A DNA stretch of 43,243 nucleotides from Fibrobacterota bacterium (GTDB taxonomy: Bacteria > Fibrobacterota > Fibrobacteria > UBA11236), in the NCBI GenBank assembly GCA_947482115.1, contig CANKII010000012.1, positions 1 to 43,243 of the forward strand, read 5' to 3'. Each line of letters starts with the position of its first letter. Position 1 is the first letter of the stretch. The notes below the pieces were generated by a model, which searched no databases, was not told the origin of the DNA, and saw only the letters and a program-made list of their open reading frames with translations. This document shows, piece after piece, positions 28,231 to 37,446 of the stretch. The position numbers and the translations under genes were made by a program.

Positions 28231-29436
28231 CTACGCCAGTGCGAGTTCGGGCAGTTTGACTCCAGCCTTCAGGATTTTTTCCGCAGCCTGGCGCAAGACC
28301 GCAGCTTTGTCGGTGCGTTCCCATGTAAAGGCTTCGCCTGTGCGTCCGAAGTGACCATGCACTGCCGTTTCCTTATAGCGCGGCTTTAGCAAGTCCAGCA
28401 TGCTCACAATGCCACCGGGAGTCAGGTCGAAATTGTCCTGCACCAAAGCTTCAAGAGCTTCGGAGTCGATTTTTCCGGTTCCAAAAGTGTCTACGAAGAT
28501 GGAAACCGGTTTTGGATAACCGATCGCGTAAGCCACCTGAACTTCACAGCGATCCGCGAGACCGGATGCCACTACGTTCTTGGCGACATAACGCGCTGCG
28601 TAAGCCGCACTGCGATCCACCTTGGAAGGATCTTTTCCGGAGAAAGCGCCGCCACCGTGACGACCCATGCCGCCATAAGTATCCACAATGATTTTACGAC
28701 CGGTAAGACCACAATCCCCCATCGGACCACCCACCACAAAACGACCGGTGGGATTGATGAGGTAGCGTGTTTTGTCGTCGAGCAATCGCGAAGGAATGAT
28801 TTGTTTCACGCACTTTTCAATCACTTCGCGGGTGATGGTGGCATGATCCACTTTCTCATCGTGTTGGGTCGAGATCACCACGGTGTCAATGCGTTGCGGT
28901 TTGCCATCCACGTATTCGACAGTGACTTGGCTCTTGCTGTCGGGGCGCAACCACGAGAGCGTACCATCCTGACGCAGATGCGCGAGTTTTTCCATCAAGC
29001 GGTGTGAAAGATGAATGGGCATGGGCATGAGCACGTCGGTTTCACGCACAGCGAATCCGAACATCATGCCTTGGTCACCCGCACCCTGTTCCTTGAACAA
29101 GCCTTCGCCTTCGCTGACACCTTGTGAAATATCCGGGCTTTGTTTGTCGAGGGCAATGGTCACGCCGCAGGTTTTATAATCGAAGCCTTTGTTGGCATCG
29201 TCGTAACCGGTGCGGCGAATGGCTTCGCGCACGGTGTGTTGAAAATCAATGTTGGCGTTGGTAGTGATTTCACCAGCCACGACCACCAAACCGGTGGTGA
29301 TGAGTGTTTCACAAGCTACGCGCGAGCGCGAGTCCTGCTCCAACATGGCATCCAGAATGGAATCGGAAATTTGATCGGCCATTTTGTCGGGGTGGCCCAT
29401 GGAAACGGATTCGGAAGTAAAAAGATGACGTGACAT
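28231..29436 (-). CDS. metK: S-adenosylmethionine synthase
   Basis: 401 residues from the ATG at 29436, which has AAGGAG upstream; the 35 codons further upstream are not supported. It makes SAM from methionine and ATP. Landmarks: [44 protein letters not shown] (ATP site), [26 protein letters not shown] and [22 protein letters not shown]. It heads the leftward methyl-cycle unit metK-ahcY-metF-like. In the leader, TACATCG (29485-29491) and CGATGTA (29500-29506) form a small dyad that could be an operator; no SAM riboswitch was recognised. Confidence 0.98.
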   Translation of the reverse strand: MSRHLFTSESVSMGHPDKMADQISDSILDAMLEQDSRSRVACETLITTGLVVVAGEITTNANIDFQHTVREAIRRTGYDDANKGFDYKTCGVTIALDKQSPDISQGVSEGEGLFKEQGAGDQGMMFGFAVRETDVLMPMPIHLSHRLMEKLAHLRQDGTLSWLRPDSKSQVTVEYVDGKPQRIDTVVISTQHDEKVDHATITREVIEKCVKQIIPSRLLDDKTRYLINPTGRFVVGGPMGDCGLTGRKIIVDTYGGMGRHGGGAFSGKDPSKVDRSAAYAARYVAKNVVASGLADRCEVQVAYAIGYPKPVSIFVDTFGTGKIDSEALEALVQDNFDLTPGGIVSMLDLLKPRYKETAVHGHFGRTGEAFTWERTDKAAVLRQAAEKILKAGVKLPELALA

Positions 29437-29484
29437 ATGTGTTTCTCCTTGAGAAGAGGTAATGTACAATCTTTCGAGAAACAG

Positions 29485-29506
29485 TACATCGTTGAATCGC
29501 GATGTA
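29485..29506. promoter_or_regulatory. dyad in the metK leader region
   Basis: TACATCG (29485-29491), eight bases, CGATGTA (29500-29506), about 50 bases before the metK start. Symmetry and position suit a repressor site, but the protein is unknown and chance is possible. Confidence 0.35.
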
Positions 29507-29530
29507 TTGATATTATCATTGTTTTCGCTT

Positions 29531-29564
29531 AAAAAACCCAAAAATCAATGTTTTTGGGTTTTTT
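29531..29564 (-). terminator. bidirectional terminator after the outer-membrane barrel gene
   Basis: AAAAAACCCAAAAA (29531-29544) and TTTTTGGGTTTTTT (29551-29564) form a perfect 14-bp stem around six bases. On the minus strand it follows the stop at 29587 and insulates metK from it. Confidence 0.9.
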
Positions 29565-29586
29565 GGATTGAATTTAAGAGGCGGGC

Positions 29587-31143
29587 TTAAATTTTAACTC
29601 CCAGTTTCATAGCCCAATACCATTGGCTGGGTGTTGTGTACATCTCCCAGTTGGTTTTTCCGAAACTAAACCAATCCCAAGAGCGGGAGTGATCGCTTGC
29701 CGCCTGAGCGGAAAGGGTCACACCCCGAACCAAAGTGCGCTCCGCATATATGGACCATTTCAGGTTGTCCTTATCCCAATCCGAGGGATAATATGGAAGT
29801 CCACTGAGGAATGGTACGGGAACACTGGTATAAGCCGGACTTCCGGGGGATTTATAAGCAGGTAACAGACGGGAACCATAATACTCCGCTTCCACCGAGA
29901 GCACGTCCAAGACCTTGAACGTGGGGACGTTAAAACCGAGCATCATCGGGATGCGCTGCCAAATGTCCTTGTAGTAAACAGGATAATTTTTTGTCCCCAG
30001 AATTGCAGCCTCACCATAAACAATCAGATCCTTGGGCCCGAAAAGATTGGATCCCATCAAAGGTTTCGGATCGAATGAGAAATACATGACGGGCTTGATC
30101 GCCTGACTCGTAATATCGTGCATTTTGGGCCGGCTCCCCGGGGACATGTTTTGCACGCTTTTTATGGCGGCAAGAGCCTGGGTTGCCTGTGCGAATTCAC
30201 CCGTGAGCCGGATGGAATCCGCTGTCGAAACAGGATGTTTCGAGCCTTGTGGCGCGCAATTGCACTGCGTGCTTAAACTCGTTGAATCGGAGGATGAAAG
30301 TCCAGTGGAGTTCAGCTTCTCAAAAATCCCCAGCTGAAGCTGAGTGTAATAATCATCGCCAACGAGTCCGCCGGTCTTGTCATCGAACGGATACCATTTT
30401 CCATTCAGTTCAAAATAGTGAACCGTCATTTCGGGAGGATCGTAGTTGGAAAGTGCGCGGGCCAATTGAACACCGCCTCCGACTTTAAGAATATTCCGAT
30501 AATTGAACTTGGCCATGTAGGTCAAATTCAAATCGTAAATCGGAGTCATTTCCGTTTCGAGCGAAGCGAGAAATTCATGGGAAAACATTCCCAAGGACTG
30601 GCTGATTTTAAGCCCGGTAACCGTGGCGCTGCTATTACCGACATACCCGAAAGCATTTCCCGTCTGTATGAAGCCGGGATACGCCCAGGTACGGAACATG
30701 TACTCGCCCAAGTTGCGGGCATTTTCGTTGTACTTGTAGTTGAAAATACCGACATCCACCCTGAAAAGTGGGTGGGTCAAATCTCCGTAGATGTAGCTTG
30801 CATCCAGACGGGGCATGCTCACGGATATGTTGCGAACGTAATTCTGGGGAAATGCATTGGGATTTGACGCAGAGAAATAAGTTGCCGCCACCATCACTTC
30901 GAGTCCGAGCCGCTCGTCTCTTTTCGCCTGGAAGTCGATGTTTCCACTGGTGGGAAGAACCCAAAGGTTATCAAGGCCGCCATCATGCTTTATGTAGACG
31001 CCACCCTTGACAATGTGGGTTCCTTCCTGTGACATGGACATGACCGGCCTGGAAAATTCGACGTTGTCCTTGTCTTCTGCAAACAATAAATGAGCTGAGA
31101 GGACGCTCAGCGCAAATAGCGGGGTATAAATCTTCTTTGACAT
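29587..31143 (-). CDS. predicted outer-membrane beta-barrel protein
   Basis: 518 residues with an N-terminal signal peptide (KKIYTPLFALSVLSAHLLFA, cleavage before EDKD). The mature part is rich in alternating aromatic/hydrophobic strands (LGLEVMVAATYFSAS, FRVDVGIFNYKYNEN, VYGEAAIL, SVEAEYYGSRLLPA, WYWAMKLGVKI), typical of an outer-membrane barrel, with a low-complexity Ser/Thr segment containing CNC near residue 290. Recurrent SxxxxxxAGxS blocks are absent. No functional family was recognised; a lineage-specific porin or surface protein is likely. It is followed by a terminator and preceded on the same strand, 94 bases away, by the DUF1080 gene. Confidence 0.75.
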   Translation of the reverse strand: MSKKIYTPLFALSVLSAHLLFAEDKDNVEFSRPVMSMSQEGTHIVKGGVYIKHDGGLDNLWVLPTSGNIDFQAKRDERLGLEVMVAATYFSASNPNAFPQNYVRNISVSMPRLDASYIYGDLTHPLFRVDVGIFNYKYNENARNLGEYMFRTWAYPGFIQTGNAFGYVGNSSATVTGLKISQSLGMFSHEFLASLETEMTPIYDLNLTYMAKFNYRNILKVGGGVQLARALSNYDPPEMTVHYFELNGKWYPFDDKTGGLVGDDYYTQLQLGIFEKLNSTGLSSSDSTSLSTQCNCAPQGSKHPVSTADSIRLTGEFAQATQALAAIKSVQNMSPGSRPKMHDITSQAIKPVMYFSFDPKPLMGSNLFGPKDLIVYGEAAILGTKNYPVYYKDIWQRIPMMLGFNVPTFKVLDVLSVEAEYYGSRLLPAYKSPGSPAYTSVPVPFLSGLPYYPSDWDKDNLKWSIYAERTLVRGVTLSAQAASDHSRSWDWFSFGKTNWEMYTTPSQWYWAMKLGVKI

Positions 31144-31237
31144 GCAGTTTCTCCCTTGCGTTAAATCTCAATCGCGAAGAATTTTTGCAAGCGGCTACAG
31201 TTCGACACCGCTAGCTTCCATGTACTGTTGGAGAAAA

Positions 31238-32503
31238 TCACTTCCCGGTTACGATGCTTTCCCGGATTTTTTTATCCCCATTCCAAATGGTGAGGATTCG
31301 GGGTGAATTAGAAAACTGTCCCGGCAGGAAGATTCTGTCCGCGTGATGCACCGAATGCTTGGAGAAACGAAAGCCGCGGACGTCCTCCACGGTAAGGGTG
31401 TAATCGCCCGGTTGTGAGAATTGGATGGAAAGCCCGTCCCTGTTTGCCACCACTTTTGTGGCGTATTTGGGAACAATGGTATTCGGTGAAACAGCCGTAG
31501 TGGTTGCGAATAAGTTGTCGTTGAAAGTCAGGTTGTCGACCAAAGCCGAATCTCCAATTGCAACAGAGTCCGGATTCAAATAAGGGGAACCCGCAGCCCA
31601 TGGATTCTGCGTCAATCTTTTGACGCGAATGTTCCGGAATTTCATCCATTTTTCCCCGTGATCCTGGATGTAAAAACTTCCCGAATGAATGGTGTTGTAT
31701 ACACCCAGACCTTTATACTTGCTGGCATTGTAAGCCGTGTTCCATTCCGGGGATAACATCCGGTATTCCAGCAGTCGCAGACCATTGCCGTAATGCGCCG
31801 TGCGGGCTCCATAGGAAATGATGCGGGACTGGTTCCAATGTCCTTCCGCCCGAACCCATGACGGGGAATCATCCGAATTTGCCCGGGAACGAAGCAAGGG
31901 GGTCATGAGATAATTGTTTCCCGCCGTCGTGTACTTATTGGTGCCGGAGATCCCGAGGGCGGTCTTCCATTCCGACGACCATTCCTGATTGCAAAGCTGG
32001 TATTCGGGAGCGGAGTAGTTGTTGTTGGTGTTTACGCTTATCTTGTAATGGGGCAACATCCCGCTGTTTCCCGACAAACCCACCACGGCTTGCCATTCCA
32101 TTTTCCAGTCGAAATTGAGGTAGGTGCTGTCGTTGGTAAAGATGCTGTTGCCGGCAGCAGCAACTTCCAGCATGTTGGAATCGGGATTTGTGCTTTTATG
32201 GGTGTCGTTGCTTTCCAAACCCTTTGTTGTAACGATGGCCCAATTGCTGCTAGGATTACTCGGATTGGTCGTGCTACTATTGGCTTTCCAACCGCTGCCA
32301 TCCATGTCTGTTCCAGTTCCAGTGAAATCCACTCCATTCCAAAGCAGTTTATAGCCGGCATCACGCTCTGCTTGCGTTAAGGCATTGTTACCGCCCGCAG
32401 GAACTGTTACCACGGAACCACCGTCCACAGTTTGTCCCAGCGCACATGCGGCAGTTGCAAGCGCGAAAGTCAAAATATTTCGTCCAAGAATGATTTTTCT
32501 CAT
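31238..32503 (-). CDS. exported DUF1080 (3-keto-disaccharide hydrolase-like) protein with T9SS-like C-terminal domain
   Basis: 421 residues from the ATG at 32503, chosen for GGGGAG seven bases upstream and the signal peptide MRKIILGRNILTFALATAACALGQT. Residues about 50-300 form a concanavalin-like fold typical of DUF1080: AGYKLLWNGVDFTG, SNWAIVTTKG, YLNFDWKMEW, GNSGMLPHYKI, PEYQLCNQEW and GSFYIQDHGEKWMKFRNIRVKRL. The last 75 residues (VVANRDGLSIQFSQPGDYTL, then a strand ending IWNGDKKIRESIVTGK) resemble a type A sorting domain of type IX secretion: a G-Y-x-V strand and a positively charged close. Probably a surface or secreted carbohydrate-active protein. Confidence 0.82.
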   Translation of the reverse strand: MRKIILGRNILTFALATAACALGQTVDGGSVVTVPAGGNNALTQAERDAGYKLLWNGVDFTGTGTDMDGSGWKANSSTTNPSNPSSNWAIVTTKGLESNDTHKSTNPDSNMLEVAAAGNSIFTNDSTYLNFDWKMEWQAVVGLSGNSGMLPHYKISVNTNNNYSAPEYQLCNQEWSSEWKTALGISGTNKYTTAGNNYLMTPLLRSRANSDDSPSWVRAEGHWNQSRIISYGARTAHYGNGLRLLEYRMLSPEWNTAYNASKYKGLGVYNTIHSGSFYIQDHGEKWMKFRNIRVKRLTQNPWAAGSPYLNPDSVAIGDSALVDNLTFNDNLFATTTAVSPNTIVPKYATKVVANRDGLSIQFSQPGDYTLTVEDVRGFRFSKHSVHHADRIFLPGQFSNSPRILTIWNGDKKIRESIVTGK

Positions 32504-32524
32504 GTGAAAGCTCCCCGAAAATTC

Positions 32525-32548
32525 AAAAACCCCTCCGGTTTTGGAGGG
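32525..32548 (-). terminator. terminator-like hairpin in the DUF1080 leader
   Basis: On the minus strand, CCCTCC (32548-32543), AAAACC, GGAGGG (32536-32531), G and five T (32529-32525). It ends the acyltransferase unit, but it is only 10 bases from the DUF1080 ribosome site. Any promoter for that gene would have to lie before it, so it may act as an attenuator. Confidence 0.75.
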
Positions 32549-32632
32549 CATAAACCATGTGACCCTTTAAAGTAAGCTGAACTTGAAAGACTCGGGCGCA
32601 GTTTTTCAGATTTGAGAGATAAACAAGCTTTT

Positions 32633-33694
32633 TTAAGAGGAAAATTTTGGTTTTCTCTTTAAAAAACGGGTTTCCATCAGGTAAGACCAGATCCAGCAGA
32701 TTAAAGCCACTATCGTCAACACTGTAATCCCTTGCCCTGATGTTTTAAGCGGCCTAAACCCATAGCTCACCACCAAAAGGGCGAGAAGCGAAAGGTGCAG
32801 GATATAGGCTCCCAAACTATGACGTCCCAACGCAAAAAGGAACTTTGCCAACCCCTCTTTCAAGCCGGATAAAGCCAGCGATGCAACTCCCAGGATTCCA
32901 ATGTGGATTCCAAGGCAAATGAGTGAAAACAAGGGTCGAAGATTATAGTAGCCCACGGTTTTTTCCGGACCGCCTAGAATTGCGGGAGCAAAAGTACGCG
33001 TGGCATCGCTCCGGCCTAAAGGCATGCTAAACAATGGTTCCCATCCATAATGAGCAATGGCGTATGTTGCGCCAAAAAGTGCCGGAAATGCCAGCCAGAA
33101 AATCGCACGCGGAAACCGGCGTAGAGTCAAACCCCAAAGAGCACCGGCGAGGGTGAAGAGGCACAGGGGAAAAAGTGGGCTGTTTCCCACAATCCATGGG
33201 AATGCACGAATGCCGGTTTGATCCAGCCAAACAAAAATGGAAGAGCCCACAAACAAAGTGAAAGCCAGAATCCATGCGGGGCGGGGAAGCAACAACAAGG
33301 CGCCCAAAAAAAGAATGGCATAGGCGATGGTGCAGAGGATTCCACTGGCGAGAAAAACATCCGGGAGGCGAACGCCTTCTTCAAGTGCGAAAAAGAGGGC
33401 TGAAATCAACCAGAGCTCCACCGCTCTGCGCAGTTGCCTTGAATACCAAATCCGTTTGTTTTCCGCCTTGGCAATGGAATGAGTCAGTGAAATTCCAACG
33501 AGGAAAAGAAACAATGAGGGAATAAGGGGTTCCAGCAACAACACCCAACGGGACCATTCGGTGCGGGTTTCAAAGGTGATGAGGCGACTGGTATGCGCAG
33601 CCATCATGCCAAGAATGGCAAGGGTGCGCAAGGCATCTATCGCAGGATTGCGATGCAAGTTCGGCATGGCCGCGCCATCCCGCTCTCGTAACAT
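32633..33694 (-). CDS. DUF1624/YeiB-like acyltransferase-type membrane protein
   Basis: 353 residues, about 10 membrane helices. The first region RNPAIDALRTLAILGMMAAHTSRL is that of the heparan-alpha-glucosaminide N-acetyltransferase/DUF1624/acyltransferase-3-like superfamily, with the conserved Asp and a His on helix 1. FLFLVGISLTHS and GRHSLGAYILHLSLLAL are also characteristic. It may transfer acyl groups to a cell-surface sugar; the substrate is unknown. The stop of the H1-like gene immediately precedes the first ATG (33694). Starting at the Met at residue 10 (33667) is possible, and neither start has a clear ribosome site. Confidence 0.78.
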   Translation of the reverse strand: MLRERDGAAMPNLHRNPAIDALRTLAILGMMAAHTSRLITFETRTEWSRWVLLLEPLIPSLFLFLVGISLTHSIAKAENKRIWYSRQLRRAVELWLISALFFALEEGVRLPDVFLASGILCTIAYAILFLGALLLLPRPAWILAFTLFVGSSIFVWLDQTGIRAFPWIVGNSPLFPLCLFTLAGALWGLTLRRFPRAIFWLAFPALFGATYAIAHYGWEPLFSMPLGRSDATRTFAPAILGGPEKTVGYYNLRPLFSLICLGIHIGILGVASLALSGLKEGLAKFLFALGRHSLGAYILHLSLLALLVVSYGFRPLKTSGQGITVLTIVALICWIWSYLMETRFLKRKPKFSS

Positions 33695-34486
33695 CTAGTC
33701 GATATCCGGAACGGCTTCCTCGTCGCTGTCACCGGCGGCAGCGGCAGCAGCCATTGCAGCGGCGGCGTCATCCGGAGGAGTGGTGTCACCCTCCTCTTTC
33801 TTCACCGTAAATTCCATGCGGCGCGCTTCCTTGGTGGCGCCCAAACGGAGGATGTCCGCACAACCGTCGCAATAACCCAGCTCCCGATCAATGGTAAAGC
33901 GCGGAGTCACAACGCTGATCCCGCACTTGGTGCACATCTGCGGTTTCATGGTGCTGCGTTTGAAGAAGGACTGGTGTTGCAGCTCCCTTTCAATACGCTC
34001 GCCCAATTCCTCCGGCGTTTCCTCGGCGGCCGTATCCTTGCGGCGCGCCTGAATATCCATGGGAGCGGGATTGTTCAATGATTTATCACCGCGCTTGATG
34101 ACCCGCTCGGCGCCGGGTTTGACTTCAATGAAAAAAAGTTTTGCGGGCCGCTTGATGGAAAGATCGGGAGCGGGAGCTTCTACTTTACCGGTTGCTGCTT
34201 TGGCTGCGGCCTTTGTCGTTTCTTTTTTTGCTGCGGGAAGCTTGGCAATGGGAGCTGCTTTTGCAGGCACGGCCGGTTTTGCCAAACCCTGATGTTTAGA
34301 TGGAACAGGTACTGCAACTTTTGCAGCGGCCTTTGCGGGAGCGGCAGCTTTTGCCGGGACTTTGGCTTTGGTTGGCTTCGTCGCAATGTTCTTGGCAACA
34401 GCTTTTGCAGGGGCGTGTTTCTTAACGACCTGTACGGTTTTTTTAGCCAATGGCTTTTTAGCGGGGACCTTTTTCAATTTTTCCAA
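33695..34486 (-). CDS. histone H1-like Lys/Ala-rich protein with a CxxC zinc finger
   Basis: 263 residues. The N-terminal 110 are Lys/Ala/Pro repeats (KKPLAKKTVQVVKKHAPAKAVAKN, PAKAAAPAKAAAKV) like bacterial H1-type DNA-binding tails. Then a link, and residues about 185-225 hold a finger with two CxxC pairs (CTKC...CDGC, spaced as in DksA/TraR C4 fingers) and the basic ILRLGATKEARRMEF. The C-terminus is Ala/Asp/Glu-rich. A nucleoid or RNA-polymerase-linked role is plausible by composition. The two parts together do not match a protein I know. No promoter is obvious; it lies just downstream of the cyclophilin gene. Confidence 0.7.
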   Translation of the reverse strand: MEKLKKVPAKKPLAKKTVQVVKKHAPAKAVAKNIATKPTKAKVPAKAAAPAKAAAKVAVPVPSKHQGLAKPAVPAKAAPIAKLPAAKKETTKAAAKAATGKVEAPAPDLSIKRPAKLFFIEVKPGAERVIKRGDKSLNNPAPMDIQARRKDTAAEETPEELGERIERELQHQSFFKRSTMKPQMCTKCGISVVTPRFTIDRELGYCDGCADILRLGATKEARRMEFTVKKEEGDTTPPDDAAAAMAAAAAAGDSDEEAVPDID

Positions 34487-34491
34487 CTTCC

Positions 34492-35043
34492 CTACGGTTT
34501 TTTGATCTCGCTGATCTTGACGTCCAGAATGGGGTCGCCCTTTTCAATTCGTGTCAGCACATCAAAACCGGAGGTCATGCGGCCAAAGATGGTATAGCGA
34601 CCCGCCAATTGGGGTTGCGGCATCTGGCAGACAAAAAATTGGGAACCTCCGGAATTAGGTCCGGCATTGGCCATGGCCAAGGTTCCGACTTCGGGCTTGA
34701 TGTCCCCGGTCATTTCATCGGGAATGGAATAACCCGGACCACCCGTGCCATCGCCTTTGGGGTCGCCGCCTTGAACCATGAAACCTTGAATCACGCGATG
34801 AAAGGAAAGTCCCTTGTAAAATCCGGAATCGGCCAAGTGCATAAAGTTGGCGACAGTATTGGGAGCCTTGTTAAAGAGCAGCTCAAACTTCATCACGCCT
34901 TCCGAAGTGGAAACTTCCGCCAGAACTTGCTGGGTGTGGGAATAATCCCGTTTGAAAACACGCTGATTTGCCTCTCCGAAGGACAAGGCGGGCAAAAGAA
35001 ATGCTGCTACAAAAAGCAGGCTGTTTAAGGAGAACTTTTTCAC
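34492..35043 (-). CDS. exported peptidyl-prolyl cis-trans isomerase, cyclophilin type
   Basis: About 183 residues. The start is taken as GTG at 35043, because GGGGA lies five bases upstream and MKKFSLNSLLFVAAFLLPALSFG is a standard signal peptide; ATG at 35055 is an alternative. The body has all cyclophilin motifs: FNKAPNTVANFMHLADSGFYKGLSFHRVIQGFMVQGGDPKGDGTGGPGY, LAMANAGPNSGGSQFFVCQ and GRMTSGFDVL. It catalyses proline isomerisation, probably in the periplasm. The -10 TATAAT lies at 35081-35086. Immediately downstream is the H1-like gene. Confidence 0.93.
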   Translation of the reverse strand: MKKFSLNSLLFVAAFLLPALSFGEANQRVFKRDYSHTQQVLAEVSTSEGVMKFELLFNKAPNTVANFMHLADSGFYKGLSFHRVIQGFMVQGGDPKGDGTGGPGYSIPDEMTGDIKPEVGTLAMANAGPNSGGSQFFVCQMPQPQLAGRYTIFGRMTSGFDVLTRIEKGDPILDVKISEIKKP

Positions 35044-35080
35044 AGGGATCCCCATGTTAAATGCTGAGATAGGACGGGTA

Positions 35081-35086
35081 ATTATA
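35081..35086 (-). promoter_or_regulatory. -10 element for the cyclophilin gene
   Basis: TATAAT on the minus strand. The matching -35 is poor (TATTTT at 17 bases). The predicted start near 35074 gives a leader of about 30 bases. Confidence 0.5.
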
Positions 35087-35174
35087 CAAAATCCGCGCCT
35101 GATAAAATACGCAATGACGGGCGTTTCTCGGATTAGGTACCTTTCACACCCCTTTGAGGGTTTTAGGGTTTTCA

Positions 35175-36980
35175 ATGCGACCGGATTCCAACCGTCTTCG
35201 AAATTTTTGCATTATCGCACACATCGACCATGGGAAATCCACCCTGGCCGACCGCATGCTTGAGATCACGTCCACCGTATCCAAATTGAACATGCAGAAT
35301 CAAGTCTTGGACGATATGGACTTGGAACGCGAACGGGGCATTACCATCAAGTCCCATGCCATTCGCATGCGCTATATGTATCAGGGGGAGGAGTATTTCC
35401 TGAACCTGATCGATACTCCTGGGCATGTGGATTTCACCTACGAGGTTTCGCGCAGTTTGGCGGCTTGTGAAGGGGCCATTTTGGTGGTGGATGCCACACA
35501 AGGCATCGAAGCCCAAACTCTGAGTAATCTCTATCTGGCGCTTGGGAGCAATCTGACTCTCATCCCCATCCTGAATAAAATCGATTTGCCTTCGGCCCAT
35601 CCCGACGATATCGCCCAGAATTTGGGCGAACTTTTGGGATACGATCCGGATCGTATTCTGCGCGTTTCCGCCAAGGAAGGCATCGGGGTAAAAGAATTGC
35701 TGGATCGGGTTGTCGAGGATATCCCCGCTCCTAAAGCCGATCGCGAAGCGCCGCCGCGCGCCTTGATTTTTGATTCCAAATTCGATTCTTATCGCGGTGC
35801 CATTGCTTTTGTGCGCGTCTTTGACGGTATTCTGGAGCAAAAGGCTCCCATCAAACTTTGGGCGACGGGCAAAGAGTTCGAAATCACTGAAATCGGAACA
35901 TTGACCATGAACCGCATGCCTACTGAATCGCTGGCTGCGGGAGAAGTGGGCTACGTGGTTGCCAACATCAAGAATGTGAAAGACACCAAAATCGGTGACA
36001 CCATTATTGATCGGCGCCGTCCCGCCTTGGAACCACTTCAGGGTTACAAGGAAATTCAACCCATGGTTTTCGCCGGCATTTATCCGGTGGAAGCGGATGA
36101 CTTTGAAGATCTTCGCGATGCGCTGGAGAAGCTGGCCTTGAATGATCCCGCCCTGTCCTGGCAGCCTGAAACATCGCAGGCCTTGGGTTTCGGTTATCGC
36201 GTGGGTTTTCTGGGCCTGCTGCATATGGAAGTGGTTCGCGAAAGACTGGATCGAGAATTCAACATGAATGTCATCTCCACCGTTCCCAACGTGGAGTATC
36301 ATGTGCAGCTCACCAACGGCGAGGAAATCTCCATCGAGAATCCCAGCAAGTTGCCGGATCCCGGGAAAACCGAAAGCCTTGAAGAGCCCTACGTCAAATC
36401 CCAGATCATTGTGCCCAAGGATTATGTGGGTAGCGTCATGAAACTTGCCGAGGAAAAACGCGGCTTGTATCTCCACATGGAATATCTCACACCTGATAAG
36501 GTCGACCTCACCTATGAGTTTCCCTTGGGTGAAATCATGTTCGATTTCTTCGACAAGTTGAAGTCTGTCAGCAAAGGCTACGCATCATTCGACTATGAAC
36601 CCATTGGCTACCGCAAAGGTGCTCTGGTCAAATTGGACGTTCTCCTGAATGGCGATCCCGTGGATGCTTTTTCCGTGATTATCCATCGCGACAAGGCTTA
36701 TAACTGGGGCAGTGCGCTGTGTTCCAAACTCAAGGATTTGATCCCACAACAAATGTTCGAGGTGGCGATTCAGGCTGCCATCGGTGGCCGCATCATTGCC
36801 CGCACCACGGTGAAAGCTTTGCGAAAGAATGTGACAGCCAAATGCTATGGCGGTGATATCACCCGTAAACGCAAGTTGCTGGAAAAACAAAAAGAAGGCA
36901 AGAAGCGCATGAAGGCTGTGGGGCATGTTGAAATCCCCCAAGAGGCCTTCCTGGCTGTGTTGTCGATGGACAAGGAATAA
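35175..36980 (+). CDS. lepA: elongation factor 4 (LepA), back-translocating GTPase
   Basis: 601 residues from the ATG at 35175, with GGG before it; the TTG further upstream is out of character. The G domain has [32 protein letters not shown] and VSAKEG. The C-terminal domain unique to LepA is present: [38 protein letters not shown] and the closing [21 protein letters not shown]. It remodels stalled ribosomes under stress. It is divergent from the cyclophilin gene and ends at a strong terminator. Confidence 0.97.
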   Translation: MRPDSNRLRNFCIIAHIDHGKSTLADRMLEITSTVSKLNMQNQVLDDMDLERERGITIKSHAIRMRYMYQGEEYFLNLIDTPGHVDFTYEVSRSLAACEGAILVVDATQGIEAQTLSNLYLALGSNLTLIPILNKIDLPSAHPDDIAQNLGELLGYDPDRILRVSAKEGIGVKELLDRVVEDIPAPKADREAPPRALIFDSKFDSYRGAIAFVRVFDGILEQKAPIKLWATGKEFEITEIGTLTMNRMPTESLAAGEVGYVVANIKNVKDTKIGDTIIDRRRPALEPLQGYKEIQPMVFAGIYPVEADDFEDLRDALEKLALNDPALSWQPETSQALGFGYRVGFLGLLHMEVVRERLDREFNMNVISTVPNVEYHVQLTNGEEISIENPSKLPDPGKTESLEEPYVKSQIIVPKDYVGSVMKLAEEKRGLYLHMEYLTPDKVDLTYEFPLGEIMFDFFDKLKSVSKGYASFDYEPIGYRKGALVKLDVLLNGDPVDAFSVIIHRDKAYNWGSALCSKLKDLIPQQMFEVAIQAAIGGRIIARTTVKALRKNVTAKCYGGDITRKRKLLEKQKEGKKRMKAVGHVEIPQEAFLAVLSMDKE

Positions 36981-36984
36981 AAAA

Positions 36985-37006
36985 GGCCGTCCCTTTCGGA
37001 ACGGCC
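36985..37006 (+). terminator. lepA terminator
   Basis: GGCCGT (36985-36990) pairs with ACGGCC (37001-37006) round CCCTTTCGGA; A before and T after make it work in both directions. It also ends the convergent leftward small-peptide gene. Confidence 0.85.
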
Positions 37007-37028
37007 TTTCCCTCATAATCCCCTCGAA

Positions 37029-37274
37029 TTACTTGGCAGCGGCCGAATCGGCCATGGCCTTCTTGTGCTTCTTGTGGTGCTTTTTCGGAGCAGCGGCGGT
37101 ATCGGCCGGAGCGGCAGCCGGAGCAGCCATCGCGGTGGAATCGGCCATCATTTTCTTGTGCTTGTGGTGCTTCTTCACGGGTGCGGTTGTGGCGGCATCA
37201 GCGGCCATGGGCGCATCAGCGGCAATAGCGGCACCAGCAAGCAGAGCGGTCAAAACGAAAGCGTATGTTTTCAT
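37029..37274 (-). CDS. small secreted Lys/His-rich protein, acid-shock (Asr) like
   Basis: 81 residues from the second Met (37274), which stands nine bases after AGGAG; the first Met abuts the site directly. A signal peptide (MKTYAFVLTALLAGAAIAA) is followed by two repeats of Ala/Pro/Thr plus KKHHKHKK: VKKHHKHKKMMADSTAMAAP, then PKKHHKKHKKAMADSAAAK. Composition and layout closely resemble the Asr acid-shock protein family, periplasmic and intrinsically disordered. Transcription is predicted from the sigma-54 promoter at 37329-37344. It belongs to the regulon of the adjacent two-component system by position. Confidence 0.8.
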   Translation of the reverse strand: MKTYAFVLTALLAGAAIAADAPMAADAATTAPVKKHHKHKKMMADSTAMAAPAAAPADTAAAPKKHHKKHKKAMADSAAAK

Positions 37275-37328
37275 GGTTTTCATCTCCTAATTCTTCCTTC
37301 CGACATGGAAGGTTCGAATGACAGTACA

Positions 37329-37344
37329 GGCAAGCTTTATGCCA
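37329..37344 (-). promoter_or_regulatory. sigma-54 promoter of the Asr-like gene
   Basis: Minus strand reads TGGCATAAAGCTTGCC: TGGCAT, N5, TTGCC. GG and GC are 12 bases apart; 9 of 11 consensus bases match, counting TGGCAC-N5-TTGCW. Predicted start near 37318, leader about 44 bases. An upstream repeat lies at 37404-37437, about 60 bases before it. Confidence 0.85.
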
Positions 37345-37403
37345 AACCCAAACCCTTAATTTTTTTGAAAAACAAAAGTTTTTTTGAATGTGAAAGTCCT
37401 GAT

Positions 37404-37437
37404 AACCCATTTGGGTTGTTCGAATAACCCGAATAAG
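37404..37437. promoter_or_regulatory. upstream activating sequence, copy 1
   Basis: AACCCATTTGGGTT (37404-37417, 6-bp arms, TT centre), then a block with TTCGAATAACCCGAAT. It repeats, with about six differences, at 37943-37976 before the second sigma-54 promoter. This position suits binding of the NtrC-type regulator encoded next door. Confidence 0.75.
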
Positions 37438-37446
37438 TCATCGTGT

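Noticed and set aside
35172-36476. 434-residue open frame opposite lepA
   Set aside because: Antisense shadow of lepA without independent signals.
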